DNA of 7,517 bases, taken from positions 1 through 7,517 of the forward strand of contig DATJPQ010000064.1 in assembly GCA_035506315.1 (NCBI GenBank). The letters are read 5' to 3'. Positions 4,554 through 7,517 of this stretch are shown here, in pieces. Made by a program: the position numbers and the translations under genes. The notes below the pieces were generated by a model. It ran no database searches. It saw nothing but the letters and a program-made list of their open reading frames with translations, and had not been told where the DNA came from. Numbering within the stretch: the first letter of the stretch is position 1; every line of letters starts with the position of its first letter. Source of the stretch: MWDT01 sp035506315 (GTDB taxonomy: Bacteria; Verrucomicrobiota; Verrucomicrobiia; Opitutales; Opitutaceae).

Positions 4554-7517
4554 ATGCTCCAGGCCATCGTGCATTTCTCGCTGCGGTTTCGCGGCATCGT
4601 GGTAGCCCTCGCGTGCCTGCTGTTGGGCTATGGCATCTACGTGGCCGCCCACGCCAAGCTCGACGTGTTTCCCAACTTCGTGCCGCCGGAGGTCACGGTG
4701 CAGACGGAGTGCCCCGGCCTCGCGCCCGAGCAGGTGGAGACGCTCGTCACGCGCCCGGTCGAATCGGCCATCAACGGTCTCGGCAATCAGGAGTCGTTGC
4801 GCTCCGAATCCATTCAGGGGCTTTCCGTCATCACGGTGGTTTTCACCGAGGGCACCGATGTCCTCGAGGCGCGCCAGCTGCTCGCGGAAAAACTGGGCGC
4901 CACCGCCGGTTCGCTGCCGGCCGGCGTGGGCGCGCCGAAGATGTCGCCGCTCACCTCGGCGACCATGGATCTGCTCAAGATCGGCCTCCTGAGCGAACAG
5001 CTCACGCCGATGCAACTGCGCACGTTCGCCAACTGGACCCTGCGGCCGCGGCTGCTGGCCGTGTCGGGCGTGGCCGACTGCAAGATTTTCGGCGGCGAGG
5101 TGCGCCAGTGGCAGATCCAGGTGCATCCCGACCTGCTGGTGGCGCATAACCTGGCCCTGACCGATGTGCTCGGGGCCGCCCGGCTGGCCAGCGGTGTGCG
5201 CGGGGCCGGGTTCATCGAAAACGAGAACCAGCGCGTCGTGCTCCAGACCGAGGGCCAGACGCTTACGGCGGACGCGTTGGGCGCCATCGTCATCACGGCC
5301 GGCGCGAACGGCGTACCGGTGCGGCTGCGCGATGTCGCGACGGTCGCCGAGGGCGGCGAGCCGAAGTTTGGCGATGCGCTCATCATGGGCCGGCCCGGAG
5401 TCCTGGTGACGATGGCGAGCCAGTACGGCGCCAACACCATGGAGGTTACCGTCGCGCTCGAGCAGGCGCTCGCCGATCTGCAACCGGTGTTCGCGCGCGA
5501 GCGCATCCAGGTATTTCCGCGGTTGCACCGGCCGGCGACGTTCATCGAGGCCGCCGTGCATAACATCGAGCATTCGCTGCTGGTGGGCGCGGCGCTCGTT
5601 GCAGTGGTGCTGCTGTTGTTTCTCGGACATTTTCGCACGGCCTTCATTTCGCTGACGGCGATTCCACTGGCGCTGCTCACAGCCATCATCGTGCTCGACC
5701 GCCTCGGGGTGACGCTCAACACCATCACGCTCGGCGGCCTGGCCATCGCGCTCGGCGAAGTGGTGGACGACGCCATCATCGGCGTGGAAAACATCCTGCG
5801 CCGGCTGCGCGAAAATGCGGCCCAGGCGCAGCCCCGGCCGGCGCTGCCGGTCATCCTCGACGCCGCGATTGAAGTGCGGACACCCGTGGTGTTTGCCACC
5901 GCCGTGGTGACGCTGGTGTTTCTGCCGGTGCTCACGCTCAGCGGGCTGCAGGGCAGCTTTTTCGCGCCGCTGGCGCAGAGCTATATCCTGGCCATCCTGG
6001 CTTCGCTGGCCGTGGCCTTGACGCTCACTCCCGCCCTGGCGCTGATTTTCTTCGGCCGCGACGCCCACGACACCGAGATGCCCTGGCTGCAGCGGGTGTT
6101 GCGCGGCGCATATGAAAAGGTCCTGACTTGGGTGTCGCAGCATCATCCCTTTGTGCTGGTCGGCGTGGTGTTTTTATTCTGCGGCCTGGCGCTCTCGCGG
6201 CTGCCGTTTCTCGGCGGCGAATTTCTGCCCGAGTTTCGCGAGGGGCATTTCGTACTCGGGATGTCCACCGCGCCGGGCGCCGCCCTCGGCGAAACACTGC
6301 GCATCGGCCGGTACGTCTCGACGGAGCTCTTAAAGAATCCGAACATCGCCACCGTTGAGCAGCAGGTCGGCCGCGCCGAACAGGGCGAAGACGCCTGGCC
6401 ACCGCACCGCAGCGAGTTTCACGTCGAGCTCAAGCCCGACCTGCCCGGCAAGGTGCAGGCCCAGGTGGAGGACGAAATCCGCGAGCTGCTGAAAAATGTG
6501 CCGGGCATCCAATACGAGGTGCTGACGTTCCTCGGCGACCGCATCGGCGAGACGATCGGCGGCGAGACCGCCCCGATCGTGGTGAATTTGTTCGGCGAGG
6601 ATCTCGACGCTCTCGATGCCAAGGCCGCCGAGGTCAGCAAGGCGCTCTCCGACCTGAAGGCGGAGGATGTGCAGGTCAAGTCGCCCCCCGGCGCGCCGCG
6701 CATCGGCATCCGCCTGCGGTCTGACCGGTTGACAGGGCTCGGTTTCCGCCCGGTCGAGGTGCTCGAAGCCGTGCAGACGGCCTACGAGGGCGAAGTGGTC
6801 GGCCAGGTTTTCCAGGAGAATCAGACGACCGACGTCGCGGTGATTCTCGACGCCGCCAGCCGTCGCGACCTGGAGGGTGTCGGCGCGTTGCTGCTCACCA
6901 GCACCACCGGCCTGCGCGTACCGTTGCGCGAAATCGCCGACGTGTACCTGACCGACGGACGGTCTTCCATTTTGCACGAAGGCGCGCGCCGGCGGCAGAT
7001 CGTGACGTGCAGCCCGCCTGCCGGTCATGACGTCGAATCGTTTGTGGCCGAGGCGCGCGACGCGATTGCCAAGAAGGTCAATCTGCCGGCGGGCATGTAT
7101 GTGGAATATGCCGGAGCCGCCGAGGCCAAGAAGGCTGCGACGCGCGAGCTGCTGCTGCACGGGGCGATCGCGCTTGTCGGCATCCTGCTGTTGCTCGCCG
7201 TCGCTGTCGGCCGGATGGGCGAGAGCGCGGACGAGGCCCGGCAGCAATCTTGGGTGGGGCGGCTGTTGTCGACCGTGATCGGCCCGCAATGGCCGAACCT
7301 GCTGCTCGTGCTCATCAACCTGCCCCTGGCGCTTGCCGGCGGCGTGCTCGCCGTCTATATCATGTCCCTGCTCGGGGCGGGGAATCTGTCGATGGGTGCG
7401 ATGGTGGGCTTTGTGACGCTTTTCGGTGTGACCACGCGCAATTCCATTCTGTTGATCTCCCACTACGAACACCTCGTGACGGTCGACGGGGAGCCGTGGA
7501 ATCTGGCGACGGCAATC
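4554..7517 (+). CDS. Heavy-metal efflux RND pump, CusA/CzcA family (partial, runs off right edge)
   Basis: The first 988 residues of a proton-driven inner-membrane RND transporter are present; family members have about 1030-1060, so only the last membrane helices are missing. The N-terminus shows TM1 (IVVALACLLLGYGIYVAAH) followed by KLDVFPNFVPPEVTVQTECPGLAPEQVE, the hallmark start of the heavy-metal class. TM2-TM6 lie around residues 340-500. TM4 carries GEVVDDAIIGVEN with D405 and E412, aligned to CzcA D408 and E415; the position equivalent to CzcA D402 is A399. TM7 begins near HHPFVLVGVV, TM8 is near 870-885, and TM9 (NLLLVLINLPLALAGGVLAVYI) and TM10 (MVGFVTLFGVTTRNSILLISHY) follow. Aligned by eye, the CusA methionine triad positions (573, 623, 672) are G569 (with M570 next to it), R619 and E666. 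The GEVVDDA motif recalls the less-studied HME5-like subgroup; metal specificity is therefore open. GGAG at 4541-4544 is a plausible ribosome site. Confidence 0.95.
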   Translation, partial: MLQAIVHFSLRFRGIVVALACLLLGYGIYVAAHAKLDVFPNFVPPEVTVQTECPGLAPEQVETLVTRPVESAINGLGNQESLRSESIQGLSVITVVFTEGTDVLEARQLLAEKLGATAGSLPAGVGAPKMSPLTSATMDLLKIGLLSEQLTPMQLRTFANWTLRPRLLAVSGVADCKIFGGEVRQWQIQVHPDLLVAHNLALTDVLGAARLASGVRGAGFIENENQRVVLQTEGQTLTADALGAIVITAGANGVPVRLRDVATVAEGGEPKFGDALIMGRPGVLVTMASQYGANTMEVTVALEQALADLQPVFARERIQVFPRLHRPATFIEAAVHNIEHSLLVGAALVAVVLLLFLGHFRTAFISLTAIPLALLTAIIVLDRLGVTLNTITLGGLAIALGEVVDDAIIGVENILRRLRENAAQAQPRPALPVILDAAIEVRTPVVFATAVVTLVFLPVLTLSGLQGSFFAPLAQSYILAILASLAVALTLTPALALIFFGRDAHDTEMPWLQRVLRGAYEKVLTWVSQHHPFVLVGVVFLFCGLALSRLPFLGGEFLPEFREGHFVLGMSTAPGAALGETLRIGRYVSTELLKNPNIATVEQQVGRAEQGEDAWPPHRSEFHVELKPDLPGKVQAQVEDEIRELLKNVPGIQYEVLTFLGDRIGETIGGETAPIVVNLFGEDLDALDAKAAEVSKALSDLKAEDVQVKSPPGAPRIGIRLRSDRLTGLGFRPVEVLEAVQTAYEGEVVGQVFQENQTTDVAVILDAASRRDLEGVGALLLTSTTGLRVPLREIADVYLTDGRSSILHEGARRRQIVTCSPPAGHDVESFVAEARDAIAKKVNLPAGMYVEYAGAAEAKKAATRELLLHGAIALVGILLLLAVAVGRMGESADEARQQSWVGRLLSTVIGPQWPNLLLVLINLPLALAGGVLAVYIMSLLGAGNLSMGAMVGFVTLFGVTTRNSILLISHYEHLVTVDGEPWNLATAI

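Noticed and set aside
4413..6146. 577-codon minus-strand open frame opposite the adaptor and pump genes
   Set aside because: Its composition (His/Arg/Gln/Gly-rich) is typical of the antisense of a GC-rich RND gene. The plus strand encodes unmistakable pump motifs throughout.
6330..7472. 380-codon minus-strand open frame opposite the C-terminal half of the pump
   Set aside because: Antisense shadow of membrane and porter segments of the pump; no domain, signal or start context supports it.

Overview
The window is high-GC DNA (roughly two-thirds G+C by eye) and is almost fully coding. It carries two divergent gene sets that look like a heavy-metal (probably copper-type) sensing and efflux locus from a Gram-negative bacterium. 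The proteins shown or implied to lie in the envelope (lipoprotein outer-membrane channel, periplasmic adaptor, RND pump, secreted periplasmic proteins) require a double membrane. Protein style, CT-rich leaders lacking Shine-Dalgarno sites and GC content remind me of Verrucomicrobia (Opitutaceae-like), but that placement is from general impression and is tentative.

Left part, minus strand (1-793): the first 70 residues of an OmpR/CusR-type response regulator run off the left edge. Upstream of it lies a start-less fragment that resembles the C-terminal end of an outer-membrane beta-barrel protein, and then a small secreted PepSY-domain protein with a charged, His-containing tail. The 182-bp divergent intergenic region (794-975) holds a perfect dyad, ATGACAA-TC-TTGTCAT, identical to the core of the E. 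coli CusR (copper) box. It is placed so that it could control both directions.

Right part, plus strand (976-7517): a secreted YncE-like beta-propeller protein is followed, after a 125-bp gap containing a strong hairpin, by a tight three-gene tripartite efflux operon. These are an outer-membrane factor lipoprotein (TolC/CusC-like), a short membrane-fusion protein (4-bp ATGA overlap) and an RND pump of the heavy-metal efflux class (4-bp gap). The pump is cut by the right edge after 988 codons.

Working model: the response regulator (with a kinase presumably just outside the window) reads periplasmic metal, binds the box at 890-905, and switches on the PepSY/regulator side and the propeller/efflux side. 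The metal is not settled. The box says copper/silver, but the pump lacks the three pore methionines of CusA and has a GEVVDDA membrane motif, so its substrate cannot be read from the sequence. No RNA genes, insertion sequences, CRISPR arrays or integration sites were seen.
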